Assembly (NCBI GenBank): GCA_902762305.1
Contig: CACWNW010000002.1
Span: 62,001 to 126,000, forward strand
Direction: 5' to 3'
DNA length: 64,000 nucleotides
Source of the DNA: Fibrobacter succinogenes
GTDB lineage: Bacteria; Fibrobacterota; Fibrobacteria; Fibrobacterales; Fibrobacteraceae
Made by a program: the position numbers and the translations under genes. Of the stretch, positions 7,565-15,749 are shown in pieces; the first letter of the stretch is position 1; every line of letters starts with the position of its first letter. Under the pieces are notes generated by a model. The model had not been told where the DNA came from and did not search any database. It saw only the letters and a list, made by a program, of their open reading frames with translations.

Positions 7565-8236
7565 TTATTCCCGCTCTACCAGCGGAATCGTATTCCTCTG
7601 TTCTAGCGACGTGTATTTTAGATCAGAACTGCTCACGTCCAGCGAGAATTTCACTTCCGCGACACATTCGCAACCATACGTCACGTCCATATTCCGCGCA
7701 AAACTTACATACAAAGTATCATTAACGATACCAAGATCCACATCCCCGAGGGCATTAATTTCATTCACAAAGGCTTCCGCCTCGCCCTTATCGCATGGAA
7801 TCTTAAAGTAATCGGTTATCACAATATCTACAGCATCCCCGTCGACAAACTTGGACGCATAAGGCGCCATCACGTCCAATTCCACATGGGCGACATCGTC
7901 TACGCACCTGAGAGATACGTTTCTTGCAAACAAGGCCGCATCAATCGCATCCTCTGCCGAAGAAGACGACAAATCGGGTATGAATTTATTTTCGCCATTG
8001 TCATCCGAACTACTGCTCATCACAGATTCACGGTCCGACGAACTGGATTCGAATCCATTTTCCAAACCAGATGACGAAGTCACCTCGGGCACAGCATCCA
8101 ACGAAGACGAACTGCTGGCCACCGCAAGCGGATTAGAATTGGGGTCAATCGTTCCGCCCGCCATATTTTCACCAGTGCAGGCAATCAAGAAAAGAAGCAG
8201 GAAACTTCCCGTACAAAGAACAAACTTTTTAAACAT
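7565..8236 (-). CDS. Serine-linker lipoprotein, paralogue of 3911-4993, second gene of the TIGR02147 operon
   Basis: 223 residues. Signal peptide with lipobox LIAC (Cys20), then Ser-rich linker to about residue 90, then one domain: NVSLRCVDDVAHVELDV, FKIPCDKGEAEAF, LGIVNDTLYVSFARNMDVTYGCECVAEVKFSLD. The latter blocks align with the first half of the lipoprotein at 3911-4993, with conserved Cys. Its ATG (8236) overlaps the end of the TIGR02147 gene by 8 nt (stop at 8229-8231), and its SD, AAGGAG, lies inside that gene, so the two are probably translationally coupled. Function unknown; likely an outer-membrane lipoprotein. Confidence 0.75.
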   Translation of the reverse strand: MFKKFVLCTGSFLLLFLIACTGENMAGGTIDPNSNPLAVASSSSSLDAVPEVTSSSGLENGFESSSSDRESVMSSSSDDNGENKFIPDLSSSSAEDAIDAALFARNVSLRCVDDVAHVELDVMAPYASKFVDGDAVDIVITDYFKIPCDKGEAEAFVNEINALGDVDLGIVNDTLYVSFARNMDVTYGCECVAEVKFSLDVSSSDLKYTSLEQRNTIPLVERE

Positions 8237-9062
8237 GGTGCGTCTCCTTTATCTTTTCCGTAACAGGGAAAAACTGGAAATTGATTCGGCAGACCTGATT
8301 CTGATCCTTGTATTCGTTCGCAATGGAGAGGATTTTCTTGCAGCATGCATCTATTTCCGCCACAATCCTCTTGTTCGCTTCTTCATTCACGCCAAGCGTG
8401 ACCCCGGTAAAATAGCGTTCACTCGGAGAATAGCGCTCGACAGCGCGCGCCGCCATATTCGCCATTTCCTTGTGCATGGAACGGATTGCGATAGGCAGGG
8501 CCTCCTTCGAACCGATAACGGTTTGCTCCGTCTGAGAATAGACCTTTTCCCCGTCCTTCTTCAGGAATCCAGCCTTGAGCAAAAAGCCCAGAATATCGCG
8601 AACCTCCTCGGCGGACACATGTTCCTTGCATTCGTCGGCGATATCGCGTGGACAGGCGCCCGGCATCATCGGGATAAGTTCCCTCAATACAGGGTACTTC
8701 CAGGATTCGTAATACTGGAAGGCATCCCCATCGACAACGCGCACCTTGTGCTCCATTGCAATTCTCTGCATTTCGAGGAGGGCTTCCTTCTTGACGGAAT
8801 CCTTCTCGGCATTGCAGAACGAAACAAGTTCGTAAAAGTAGTCTTCCTCAAAACCGACAAGGCCCATAGACCTAGCCACGGCACTCGCCTTGATCTTGGA
8901 GAGCTTGCTCTGCCCCATGCAAACGAGTTTAAGGAAATTCGGCGAGGAAAACCCGGCACTCTTGCAGAATTCACGCCACGAGAAAGCACCCAGACGCTTG
9001 CGCTCGTCGTAGTAATCCTGCATATACAGGTGGTAGTCCATATATTCGAGAACCGACTTCAT
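8229..9062 (-). CDS. TIGR02147 (DUF4423) family putative transcriptional regulator
   Basis: About 277 residues from the ATG at 9062; a TTG at 9101 would add 13 residues. The N-terminus, MDYHLYMQDYYDERKR followed by FSWREFCKSAGFSSPNFLKLVCMGQSKLSKIKASAVARSMGL, is the family hallmark and reads as a helix-turn-helix. The C-terminal half is the mostly helical DUF4423 region (KYPVLRELI, AEEVRDILGFLLKAGFLKKDG, a second winged-helix-like segment). TIGR02147 is a family expanded in Fibrobacter and present in Bdellovibrio; its members are generally taken for regulators but are little studied. The gene forms an operon with a lipoprotein. Its promoter region carries the palindrome also found in front of the paralogous lipoprotein gene, which fits autoregulation and control of both genes (inference). 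Confidence 0.85.
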   Translation of the reverse strand: MKSVLEYMDYHLYMQDYYDERKRLGAFSWREFCKSAGFSSPNFLKLVCMGQSKLSKIKASAVARSMGLVGFEEDYFYELVSFCNAEKDSVKKEALLEMQRIAMEHKVRVVDGDAFQYYESWKYPVLRELIPMMPGACPRDIADECKEHVSAEEVRDILGFLLKAGFLKKDGEKVYSQTEQTVIGSKEALPIAIRSMHKEMANMAARAVERYSPSERYFTGVTLGVNEEANKRIVAEIDACCKKILSIANEYKDQNQVCRINFQFFPVTEKIKETHHV

Positions 9063-9105
9063 GCACTTGAATATATGTTTTTCGGCAAGGCCAGTCAACA
9101 ACCTT

Positions 9106-9133
9106 TATTATACAAAAAATGATAAATTTTCAA
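9106..9133 (-). promoter_or_regulatory. Promoter of the TIGR02147-lipoprotein operon
   Basis: On the minus strand, TGTATAATA (9114-9106) contains a perfect -10 TATAAT. A TTGAAA (9133-9128) lies 15 nt upstream, a shorter spacer than usual. The same nonamer forms the -10 of the 3911-4993 promoter. Confidence 0.5.
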
Positions 9134-9166
9134 AAATTTACTTATTTTTACAAAAATTCCATCAAT

Positions 9167-9421
9167 TCAAGCATCAATATTATACACATTGTATAATACG
9201 CAGAACCACGAAGCGAACGGCGACATCGAGCAATTCAAATTGAAAAAAGAGTTCAAAAACGAGAAATCCCCCGCATCGGCGAGGGATTTCTTGTGTTTAA
9301 GGGTTCTGGTGTACTTCGTCTTGTCTCGGACAACTCTAGTCCGTAGGGTAGCTCCGTTCTGGGAGCCGTCTATGCGCAGCTTTCTGAGCCTCGCGCTTTC
9401 TTTTGCGTCGTTTTTAGCCAT
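9167..9421 (-). CDS. ArfA-like small basic protein; frame continues through an internal transcription terminator (predicted non-stop mRNA)
   Basis: Start ATG 9421, with a strong SD (AGGAGG) 5 nt upstream. The open frame is 84 codons, but a 12-bp terminator hairpin with a T-run (9255-9290) lies over codons 44-56 with no stop codon before it, so the transcript should end in frame near codon 54-56. The basic block L26-R-T-R-V-V-R-D-K-T-K-Y-T-R-T-L-K-H43 resembles the C-terminal motif of E. coli ArfA (LFRxRV, then a K/G-rich stretch, Y-x-R, then K-H), with a gap of three residues. The 54-56 residue predicted product agrees with the size of active ArfA (about 55). Known role of ArfA: it binds stalled ribosomes, recruits RF2 and backs up tmRNA; its non-stop mRNA makes it depend on tmRNA failure. 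The N-terminal half does not match ArfA clearly. The residues after the hairpin are hydrophobic (FASWFCVLYNVYNI). Homology is by eye only. Confidence 0.6.
   Translation of the reverse strand: MAKNDAKESARLRKLRIDGSQNGATLRTRVVRDKTKYTRTLKHKKSLADAGDFSFLNSFFNLNCSMSPFASWFCVLYNVYNIDA
9178..9198. promoter_or_regulatory. Perfect palindrome upstream of the TIGR02147 operon, candidate operator
   Basis: TATTATACA (9178-9186), CAT, TGTATAATA (9190-9198): a perfect 9-bp inverted repeat. It starts 72 bp from the nonamer at 9106, the same distance as in the 5072/5144 pair. It overlaps only the untranslated tail of the ArfA-like frame. Confidence 0.55.
9255..9290 (-). terminator. Intrinsic terminator inside the ArfA-like reading frame
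   Basis: On the minus strand, GAAATCCCTCGC (9290-9279), loop CGAT, GCGGGGGATTTC (9274-9263): 12 bp with one G-U pair, then TCG and TTTTT (9259-9255). It lies fully within the open frame that starts at 9421, so terminated transcripts carry no stop codon. Confidence 0.85.
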
Positions 9422-9477
9422 AACGGCCTCCTTAAGGGGCTAATATAAATTATTTTTAGGGCAAGCAAAAGGGTTTT

Positions 9478-10581
9478 ATGAAAAAGGCATATTGCATTCT
9501 TTTCTCCGCGCTGCTGATGATCGCTTGCGGCGACGACAATTCTTCATCTGCTTCGGATGATGACTATTCTTCATCTGAAGAAGTTTCTATTGAATCGTCC
9601 TCGGACGTAACTAACGTCAGTTCGTCTTCCGAGAAAAAAGACGAACAGGAGTCTTCTTCAAGCATTCAAAAGGCAAATTCTTCTAGCGACAAGGCAGAAA
9701 CCTCATCAAGCGTTCAAGAAGCAAACTCCTCTAGCACAGATGAAATAAAGTCTTCTTCAAGCAAACAAATCATTGCAGATTTCGGCGACAACAAATTCGT
9801 CATTAAGCAGATTCCTACATTCGGTAAGCTAGACGGCAAGCCCTATTTTTACACGATGCAGCCAAGATGCATATATAAAAATGGTGTATTCACCTTAAAG
9901 CCCGACACATCGGACAACGCGTACTTCTATGCGATTGCCAACGACACGCTCACACTTAACCATGTAGATTTAGACAAGGTCCTTGCGGGCACTTATGAAG
10001 AGCCCAGCGCAAAGGAGACCTATTACGGAAAGAATACAGCACTCGAAAGCGAGTGGGAACATCTTTGCTATTACAGCCTAAACGGCGATTATACCAATTG
10101 TAAACAAAGCTATTCCTATCTTATAACAAAGGACACCATTTATATAGTCCAAACATATCCTTTCAATTATGACTACGAAATATTTGAAATTATCGAAAAG
10201 ATCTCGCACACAGAACTCGGGCCTTACGACGAAATGAGCGACGCAGAAAGAGCTTTAAAATATGCAGATAACGGAATTACCGTAAATTCCTCAGGTGTCA
10301 AGACACTCATAAATTTTAAAGACAAGGGAACAATATCCATCGATGAATTAACAAACAAAATTATAAATAACAACGAAACAATTTATACAAAAATAGTCAT
10401 ATCTACAGATAAAAAAGAATGCGTTTTAACATCAGAAAGGACTCCTGTCAAATCGTCAAAATACTGTTCCGAAGAATATCTTCCCTATCTTCAAATTGAC
10501 GATTACGACGGATATGTTTCAACTTACGCAAAAGGCAACCAAGAAGAATTCGACGCCTGCCTAGAGAGCCTATTTGATTGA
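9478..10581 (+). CDS. Serine-rich lipoprotein of unknown function
   Basis: 367 residues. Lipobox MIAC (Cys17), then a Ser/Asp/Glu-rich linker with repeated SSSS blocks to about residue 98, then a folded region of about 265 residues that I cannot assign. That region contains YFYTMQPRCIYKNG, several Lys/Asn-rich stretches and a final [11 protein letters not shown]. It is AT-richer than the downstream operon. The start lies 57 bp from the divergent ArfA-like start, so the two genes share a short promoter region. The stop overlaps the TTG start of tilS by 4 nt, so it may be cotranscribed with the tilS operon, an odd partner for a housekeeping gene. Confidence 0.7.
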   Translation: MKKAYCILFSALLMIACGDDNSSSASDDDYSSSEEVSIESSSDVTNVSSSSEKKDEQESSSSIQKANSSSDKAETSSSVQEANSSSTDEIKSSSSKQIIADFGDNKFVIKQIPTFGKLDGKPYFYTMQPRCIYKNGVFTLKPDTSDNAYFYAIANDTLTLNHVDLDKVLAGTYEEPSAKETYYGKNTALESEWEHLCYYSLNGDYTNCKQSYSYLITKDTIYIVQTYPFNYDYEIFEIIEKISHTELGPYDEMSDAERALKYADNGITVNSSGVKTLINFKDKGTISIDELTNKIINNNETIYTKIVISTDKKECVLTSERTPVKSSKYCSEEYLPYLQIDDYDGYVSTYAKGNQEEFDACLESLFD

Positions 10582-11849
10582 GTTTTGATCTAACACAAAA
10601 TATTCACCGTCATGGGTTCAAGCGCCTGCTGCTCGCAGTTTCGGGCGGTCTGGACTCCATTTGTCTAGCACATTACTTTGTTCACAACAAAGAAGCCTTG
10701 GGCATAGAATGGCTCGGTATCGCGCACGTGCATCACGGATTACGCGAAGAAACTGCCGACAGGGATGCTGCATTTGTCGAGGCATTCGCTCGCAAGTATA
10801 ACGTTCCGTTTTTCCTGAAGAAGCTAGATGGCAAAGCGCTAAAAAATGCCGAGGGCTCGCTCGAAGAGAATGCGAGAGATGCTAGGTACAAGGCGCTAGC
10901 TGATGTCTCTCTGGAGGCACTCCGTGCCGATAAAGTCCACCATGCATTGGATCCTTCGGCTTCGCCTCAGGATGACGAAGGGTTGAGCCCAATCGTCCGA
11001 AGCCCAATCGCTATCGTGACCGCGCATCATGCTGGCGACCAGGCAGAGACTATGTACATGCGGCTCCGTCGCGGAACAACTCTGGCAGGATTGCGGGGAA
11101 TTCAGGAAATCCGCGTTTTAGGCAATAGCCAGGGCGTTGCGGGGCTGGCGTCTGAAGCCCCGCTAGAGGGGGTGATGGAAGACCGTGCAACGGGCTACAA
11201 TCAGGGGGATACTTCCCCCCTCATCATCAATCATCCATCATCAATTATCAATCATCAATCAAAATTCATCTATCGTCCTTTCCTGAACATGACGCACGGG
11301 GAGTTCTTCGCTTACGCCCGCGAAAACGGTCTCGAATGGTGCGAAGACGAAAGCAATGCAGACGTGAAGTTCGCGCGCAACAGGGTGCGGCACGATTTGC
11401 TCCCCCAACTGGAACAGGAATGCCCCGGCGCAAGGGAACAGCTCTGCCGGATTGCAGGAGTTGCCGACAGGGCGTATGCGAAGGTTATCGCAAGGTGCGA
11501 GGCGTTATTTGCCGGAATCCGGGAAGAAAGGGAGATCCCCGACCGAGTCGGGGATGACACTCACACACTCACGCTGGACAAGAAAAGGCTCAACAAGGTC
11601 CTGCGGGAGCATGCCGGTGCCGACCTTTCGGAAATGCTCCGGCTGTGGCTCTCGGAACGGGGTTTCCGCTTCCCCATCGGGTTCTTCTACGGAACAAATG
11701 AACCCGCACACGTCAAAATCCCGCACCATGCGGCATACCGCAGGCGTTCCATCGCCAAAATCGGGCCTACTGTCTGGATTTGCGAATTCAAGAGCCCAGA
11801 GGAAGCCCAGAAATTTGTATCTTGCGGAATGAAAGAAAAAGGATTATAA
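10578..11849 (+). CDS. tilS: tRNA(Ile)-lysidine synthetase TilS with four in-frame palindromic-repeat insertions
   Basis: Lysidinylates the wobble C of tRNA-Ile(CAU) so that it reads AUA. The PP-loop AVSGGLDS (about 17-24), HVHHGLREE (about 50-58), [11 protein letters not shown] (about 97-107) and [20 protein letters not shown] (about 148-167) are typical; N-R-V-R-H-D-L-L-P follows near residue 270. The TTG start at 10578 overlaps the upstream stop. Four repeat-like palindromes lie in frame: residues about 124-136 ([10 protein letters not shown]), 188-196, 215-229 ([11 protein letters not shown]) and 319-328 ([10 protein letters not shown]). Between GIQEIR and FIYRPF there are about 48 residues where relatives have a short loop. 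All motif blocks remain intact, so the protein is probably active. The stop overlaps the ftsH ATG (TAATG). Confidence 0.93.
   Translation: MSFDLTQNIHRHGFKRLLLAVSGGLDSICLAHYFVHNKEALGIEWLGIAHVHHGLREETADRDAAFVEAFARKYNVPFFLKKLDGKALKNAEGSLEENARDARYKALADVSLEALRADKVHHALDPSASPQDDEGLSPIVRSPIAIVTAHHAGDQAETMYMRLRRGTTLAGLRGIQEIRVLGNSQGVAGLASEAPLEGVMEDRATGYNQGDTSPLIINHPSSIINHQSKFIYRPFLNMTHGEFFAYARENGLEWCEDESNADVKFARNRVRHDLLPQLEQECPGAREQLCRIAGVADRAYAKVIARCEALFAGIREEREIPDRVGDDTHTLTLDKKRLNKVLREHAGADLSEMLRLWLSERGFRFPIGFFYGTNEPAHVKIPHHAAYRRRSIAKIGPTVWICEFKSPEEAQKFVSCGMKEKGL
10949..10985. repeat. REP-like element (GGATCCTTCG...AGGATGAC family) inside tilS
   Basis: GGATCCTTCGGCTTCGCC then TCAGGATGACG resembles the element at 42738-42782 (GATCCTTCG ... 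CTCAGGATGAC). It is translated in frame as part of TilS. Confidence 0.6.
11139..11163. repeat. Palindromic element inside tilS
   Basis: Arms GCGGGGCT (11139-11146) and AGCCCCGC (11156-11163) around a 9-nt loop, translated in frame in a segment absent from typical TilS. No second copy was noticed in this window, so its membership in a repeat family is unproven. Confidence 0.45.
11221..11263. repeat. AT-rich repeat (ATCATCAATTATCAATC family) inside tilS
   Basis: CATCAATTATCAATC followed by ATCAATCAA is identical to the segment at 17080-17102 that borders the 17095-17625 gene. Here it is translated as part of TilS. Confidence 0.65.
11533..11559. repeat. REP-like element (GTCATCCCCGAC family) inside tilS
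   Basis: Arms ATCCCCGAC (11535-11543) and GTCGGGGAT (11547-11555). It is the reverse complement of the intergenic element at 917-944 apart from the loop. Translated in frame as [10 protein letters not shown]. Confidence 0.75.
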
Positions 11850-13963
11850 TGAGCCAAAACAAGAAGCCCGCATCGCCGTTCAAGAACAGGAATTTCATAA
11901 TTGTTCTTATCATGCTTGTCATGCTCTTTGTCATGCTGCCCCTGACCGGCAACGACAAGGAACAGAGCCTGACGCGCACGGAATTTCTCGCCATGATGGG
12001 AGATTCCTCCAAGGTCATTACCGAACTTACGCTCCAGAAGACCCCCGACGGCATCATCATCGAGGGCGCCTACAAGCTTAGCCCCGAAGAAATCGCCGAA
12101 GCGAACAAGAACAAGAGCCCCATCGTAAGGTTTACCCGCTCCGAAAACGAAGGCGATACCCGCAAGTTTTCGAGCCACATGCTCGAAATTTCGAACGAAC
12201 AGATTACCGCATGGGAAATGTTCAAGGGCGTGAAGGTGAAGGTCATCCACGAATCGACAACGTGGATCGACACCATCATGGCATTCCTCCCGGTCATCCT
12301 CCTCATCGCGTTCTTCTGGATCATGACGAGCCGCCAGATGGGTGGCCCCGGCAAGAACCCGTTCAGTTTCGGCAAGAGCCAGGCGAAAATCCTCAGCACC
12401 GACCCGAAGAAGAAGACTACCTTCAACGACGTGGCGGGTTGCGACGAGGCGAAGCAGGACCTGCAGGAACTCGTGGAATTCCTGAAAGCGCCTAAAAAGT
12501 ACGACGAACTCGGCGGACGTATCCCGAAGGGAGCATTGCTCGTCGGGCCTCCGGGTACCGGCAAGACGCTTCTCGCTCGCGCCGTCGCCGGCGAAGCGGG
12601 AGTGCCGTTCTTCAGCATGTCGGGTTCCGACTTCGTGGAGATGTTCGTAGGCGTGGGTGCAAGCCGCGTACGCGACCTCTTCGAGACCGGCAAGAAGAAC
12701 GCTCCGTGCATCTTGTTCATCGACGAAATCGACGCGGTGGGCCGCCAGCGTGGCGCAGGCCTCGGAGGCGGGCACGATGAACGCGAACAGACATTGAACC
12801 AGTTGCTCGTGGAGATGGACGGTTTTGCCGCGAACGAAGGCGTCATCCTGATTGCCGCCACGAACCGCCCCGACGTGCTCGACAAGGCGCTCCTGCGTCC
12901 GGGCCGCTTCGACCGCCAGATCGTGGTGGGACTGCCCGACCTGAAGGGCCGCGAAGAAATTTTGAAGGTGCACCTGAAGAAGCGCAAGGTTCCGCTCGAC
13001 AAGGACGTGGACGTATCCGCCATCGCGAAGGGCACGCCGGGACTCGCAGGTGCCGACCTCGAGAACCTCGTGAACGAGGCGGCCCTCCTCGCCGCGCGGT
13101 TCAACAACAAGAAGGTCACGATGCTCGACTTCGAGGAAGCCCGCGACAAGCTCAGCATGGGTGCCGAGCGCCGCACGCTCCTGATGACCGACGAAGAGAA
13201 GCGCCACACGGCCTACCACGAAGCGGGCCACGCCCTCATGACGCTCCTGTGCAAGCACTCTGACCCGCTCCACAAGATTACGATTATCCCGCGCGGCCGC
13301 GCCCTCGGCATCACGATGAGCCTCCCGGAACGCGACCAGGTGAGCTACAGCCGCGAGTACGCCGAGGAACGCATCATGATCATGATGTCGGGCCGCCTCG
13401 CCGAACTCATATTCTTCAACCACCAGAGCACGGGTGCCAGCAACGACATCCAGCGCGCCACCGAACTTGCCCGCAAGATGGTCACGGAATGGGGCTTCGA
13501 CGAAGAAATCGGGCCGGTATGCTACAGCCGCGCTGACGGTGAAGTGTTCCTCGGTCGCGAAATTTCCAAGCCCAAGGAAATGTCCGAGATGATGGCCGAA
13601 AAAATCGACAACGCCATCAACAACCTCATCAAGCGTATGGACCAGGCGGCACGCAAGCTCCTTGAAGAAAACAAGGACAAGCTTATCGATCTCGCTGAAG
13701 CACTGTTCGAATTCGAAGTCCTTGACCGCGAAGAAATCGACAAGGTCATGGCGGGCGAAAAACTCACCGGCACCAAGAAGAGCCGCCAGTACCAGGCTCT
13801 CGAAGAGATGGCCGAGAAGAAAAAGAAAGAAGAGACTCCCCCGCCCGACCCGGGCAGGCAACCGCCTATCGCCCCCGTAACCACCGAGACCCCAGTCGTC
13901 TCGAAGCCTGAAACCGCAGGCATTTCTTCCACAGAAATTCCACCCGAGGAACCGCAAGCCTGA
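11849..13963 (+). CDS. ftsH: ATP-dependent zinc metalloprotease FtsH
   Basis: Membrane-bound AAA protease that degrades unassembled membrane proteins and regulators. 704 residues from the ATG at 11849 (AAAGGA 8 nt upstream, TAATG overlap with tilS). Two membrane segments (about 14-34 and 137-157) flank a periplasmic domain. Walker A is in GPPGTGKT (about 232-239), Walker B in LFIDEID, the second region of homology in [18 protein letters not shown], and the zinc site is HEAGH (about 455-459). A 40-residue Pro/Lys/Glu-rich cytoplasmic tail ends the protein. Its neighbours are tilS upstream and folP downstream, with overlapping codons on both sides; the tilS-ftsH pairing is widely conserved. Confidence 0.97.
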   Translation: MSQNKKPASPFKNRNFIIVLIMLVMLFVMLPLTGNDKEQSLTRTEFLAMMGDSSKVITELTLQKTPDGIIIEGAYKLSPEEIAEANKNKSPIVRFTRSENEGDTRKFSSHMLEISNEQITAWEMFKGVKVKVIHESTTWIDTIMAFLPVILLIAFFWIMTSRQMGGPGKNPFSFGKSQAKILSTDPKKKTTFNDVAGCDEAKQDLQELVEFLKAPKKYDELGGRIPKGALLVGPPGTGKTLLARAVAGEAGVPFFSMSGSDFVEMFVGVGASRVRDLFETGKKNAPCILFIDEIDAVGRQRGAGLGGGHDEREQTLNQLLVEMDGFAANEGVILIAATNRPDVLDKALLRPGRFDRQIVVGLPDLKGREEILKVHLKKRKVPLDKDVDVSAIAKGTPGLAGADLENLVNEAALLAARFNNKKVTMLDFEEARDKLSMGAERRTLLMTDEEKRHTAYHEAGHALMTLLCKHSDPLHKITIIPRGRALGITMSLPERDQVSYSREYAEERIMIMMSGRLAELIFFNHQSTGASNDIQRATELARKMVTEWGFDEEIGPVCYSRADGEVFLGREISKPKEMSEMMAEKIDNAINNLIKRMDQAARKLLEENKDKLIDLAEALFEFEVLDREEIDKVMAGEKLTGTKKSRQYQALEEMAEKKKKEETPPPDPGRQPPIAPVTTETPVVSKPETAGISSTEIPPEEPQA

Positions 13964-14874
13964 TGCTCAAGGATGTATTCGAAAAGACCCGTTCTAACCC
14001 ATGGAAAATCGGCGACGATGTTATCGATTGTGCAACGCCGCTCGTAATGGGCATTGTCAATACGACTCCTGACAGTTTTTTCGACGGCGGAAAACACAAT
14101 ACTCCCGAAGCCGCCTATGAACATTCGGTAATGCTCCTGGAACAGGGTGCGACCATACTCGATATCGGCGGCGAAAGCAGCCGCCCCGGCAGCGCCCCCG
14201 TAAGCGTACAGGAGGAGCTCGACCGCGTTTGCCCCGTAGTAGAGGCACTCGCCCAGATGGCTAGCATCTCCGACGACCTCGAGAACCCCGGAAGCCGCAA
14301 GTTCTACATCTCGGTCGACACGGTCAAGGCGAAGGTCGCCCGCGAATGCATGCGCCTGGGCGCCCACATCATCAACGATATCAGCGCCTGCTCGATGGAC
14401 CCCGACATGCTTTCCGCAGTCGCACAGACCGGCGCCAGCGTGGTGCTCAACCACATGCGCGGTTCCTTCGGCAACATGCAGAACGATTTCAAGCCCTACG
14501 CGAACGTGGTGGAAGAAGTAAAAAGCGAACTTTTCGCGCAGGTCGACAAGCTTCTCGCCTTGGGCGTCGAGAAAGCGAAAATTTGCATCGATCCCGGAAT
14601 CGGGTTCGGCAAGACCGTGCAGGACAACATCGACCTGATGAAGGCCGTCGACGTGTTCGCGCAGACAGGCTATCCCGTACTCATCGGGACATCGAGAAAA
14701 TCCTACATCGGGAAGATGCCCGGCCTCGAAAGCAGCGACAGGCTCATCCCGACGGTCACCGCAGGCATTGTCGCGGCAATCGGCGGAGCATCCGTCATCC
14801 GCGTGCACGACGTCCGCGAAGCAAAAGAATCTATACTTTACCTGGAGGCACTGAGGTCCAATGGTACTGTTTAA
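13963..14874 (+). CDS. folP: Dihydropteroate synthase
   Basis: Condenses 4-aminobenzoate with hydroxymethyl-dihydropterin diphosphate in folate synthesis. 303 residues, TIM barrel: LVMGIVNTTPDSFFDGG (about 28-44, pterin and diphosphate binding), ILDIGGESSRPGS (about 66-78), YISVDT, HIINDISA, CIDPGIGFGKT and LIGTSRKSYIG (about 244-254) are all intact. The ATG overlaps the ftsH stop (TGATG). An insertion of about 10 residues lies near 100-112 (SISDDLENPGSRK). The 3' end overlaps cdaA by 14 nt in another frame. Confidence 0.96.
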   Translation: MLKDVFEKTRSNPWKIGDDVIDCATPLVMGIVNTTPDSFFDGGKHNTPEAAYEHSVMLLEQGATILDIGGESSRPGSAPVSVQEELDRVCPVVEALAQMASISDDLENPGSRKFYISVDTVKAKVARECMRLGAHIINDISACSMDPDMLSAVAQTGASVVLNHMRGSFGNMQNDFKPYANVVEEVKSELFAQVDKLLALGVEKAKICIDPGIGFGKTVQDNIDLMKAVDVFAQTGYPVLIGTSRKSYIGKMPGLESSDRLIPTVTAGIVAAIGGASVIRVHDVREAKESILYLEALRSNGTV

Positions 14875-15691
14875 GCTCTTCGACGTCATCGATGTCCGCA
14901 TGGCCGACATCCTGGACATCCTCCTGGTGTCCATAATCCTGTACTACGTCTTCCTGCTTTTCCGCGGAACGCGCGCCGTGCAGATGATCGTGGGCGGCCT
15001 ACTCCTGATTGTCGCATGGCTCATCGCGCAATGGTGGGAACTGCGAAGCATTACATGGCTGCTCAGCAACCTGACAGGTATCGGCATCGTGGCGCTGGTC
15101 ATCCTGTTCCAGCCCGAAATCCGAAGCGCGCTCACCCGCATCGGCCAGATGATAAGCCGAGCGGACCTACGGCAGCTCTTCTTCCATTCCAGCGGCCTCG
15201 ACGAAGTGACAGAATCCATCACCTCCGCCGTACAGGACCTCGCAAAGAACCGCGTGGGCGCACTTATCGTGCTCGAGAAGCGCGTGGGCCTGCGCAACTA
15301 CGAAGAGACCGGAGAAATTTTGAACGCACGCATCAGTTCCCGACTGCTCCGCGCCCTGTTCTTCCCGAATTCCGCACTCCACGACGGCGCCGTGCTCCTC
15401 AACAGCCAGCGCATCGTCGCCGCAGGGTGCATCCTCCCCATGCCCACGGGTAACGCGGAAGGCGACGCCGGCTACGGCATGCGCCACCGTGCAGCCAAGG
15501 CACTCGCCGCCGAATGCGACGCCATGGTCGTCGTCGTATCCGAAGAAACGGGCGGCATTTCCATCGCCTACCGCAACAGCCTGCGCCGCAAGCTCAGCAT
15601 CAAGGAACTCGAAGCCGAAATCAAGCGCCACTGGGCAGAACTCTACCACGAAGAGACCGCCACCGCCGAAAAGATCCAGGTAGACGAATAG
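14861..15691 (+). CDS. cdaA: Diadenylate cyclase CdaA (c-di-AMP synthase)
   Basis: Makes cyclic di-AMP from two ATP at the membrane. 276 residues: three N-terminal membrane helices (about 15-85), then the DisA_N domain with NSALHDGAVLL (DGA at about 171-173) and YGMRHRAAKALA (RHR at about 206-208), both catalytic motifs intact, then EETGGISIAYRNSL. It starts 14 nt inside folP, so it is coupled to it; folP-cdaA neighbourhoods are common outside Firmicutes. The usual partner CdaR (YbbR) is not next to it. Confidence 0.95.
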   Translation: MVLFKLFDVIDVRMADILDILLVSIILYYVFLLFRGTRAVQMIVGGLLLIVAWLIAQWWELRSITWLLSNLTGIGIVALVILFQPEIRSALTRIGQMISRADLRQLFFHSSGLDEVTESITSAVQDLAKNRVGALIVLEKRVGLRNYEETGEILNARISSRLLRALFFPNSALHDGAVLLNSQRIVAAGCILPMPTGNAEGDAGYGMRHRAAKALAAECDAMVVVVSEETGGISIAYRNSLRRKLSIKELEAEIKRHWAELYHEETATAEKIQVDE

Positions 15692-15749
15692 CCCTACACG
15701 CACGGGAACCGCATTTCAACAAGCATTTCAACTGGCAGCATAGAGCATT

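Noticed and set aside
9263-9290. The hairpin read as an ordinary plus-strand terminator
   Set aside because: No plus-strand gene ends upstream of it, and the T-run with good pairing is in minus-strand orientation inside the ArfA-like frame.
10949-11265. tilS as a pseudogene broken by repeats
   Set aside because: The frame is open from start to stop and all synthetase motifs are intact.
11687-13957. A 756-codon open frame antisense to ftsH, and similar long antisense frames opposite ligA, nadB, mqnE, the pyrD gene and the PL1 gene
   Set aside because: They mirror strong, motif-bearing genes, have compositions typical of reverse-frame reading of GC-rich codons, and lack a good SD or recognisable domains.
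14861-14874. The folP-cdaA overlap as a sign of a frameshift
   Set aside because: Both proteins have complete ends and intact motifs, so a 14-nt gene overlap explains it.
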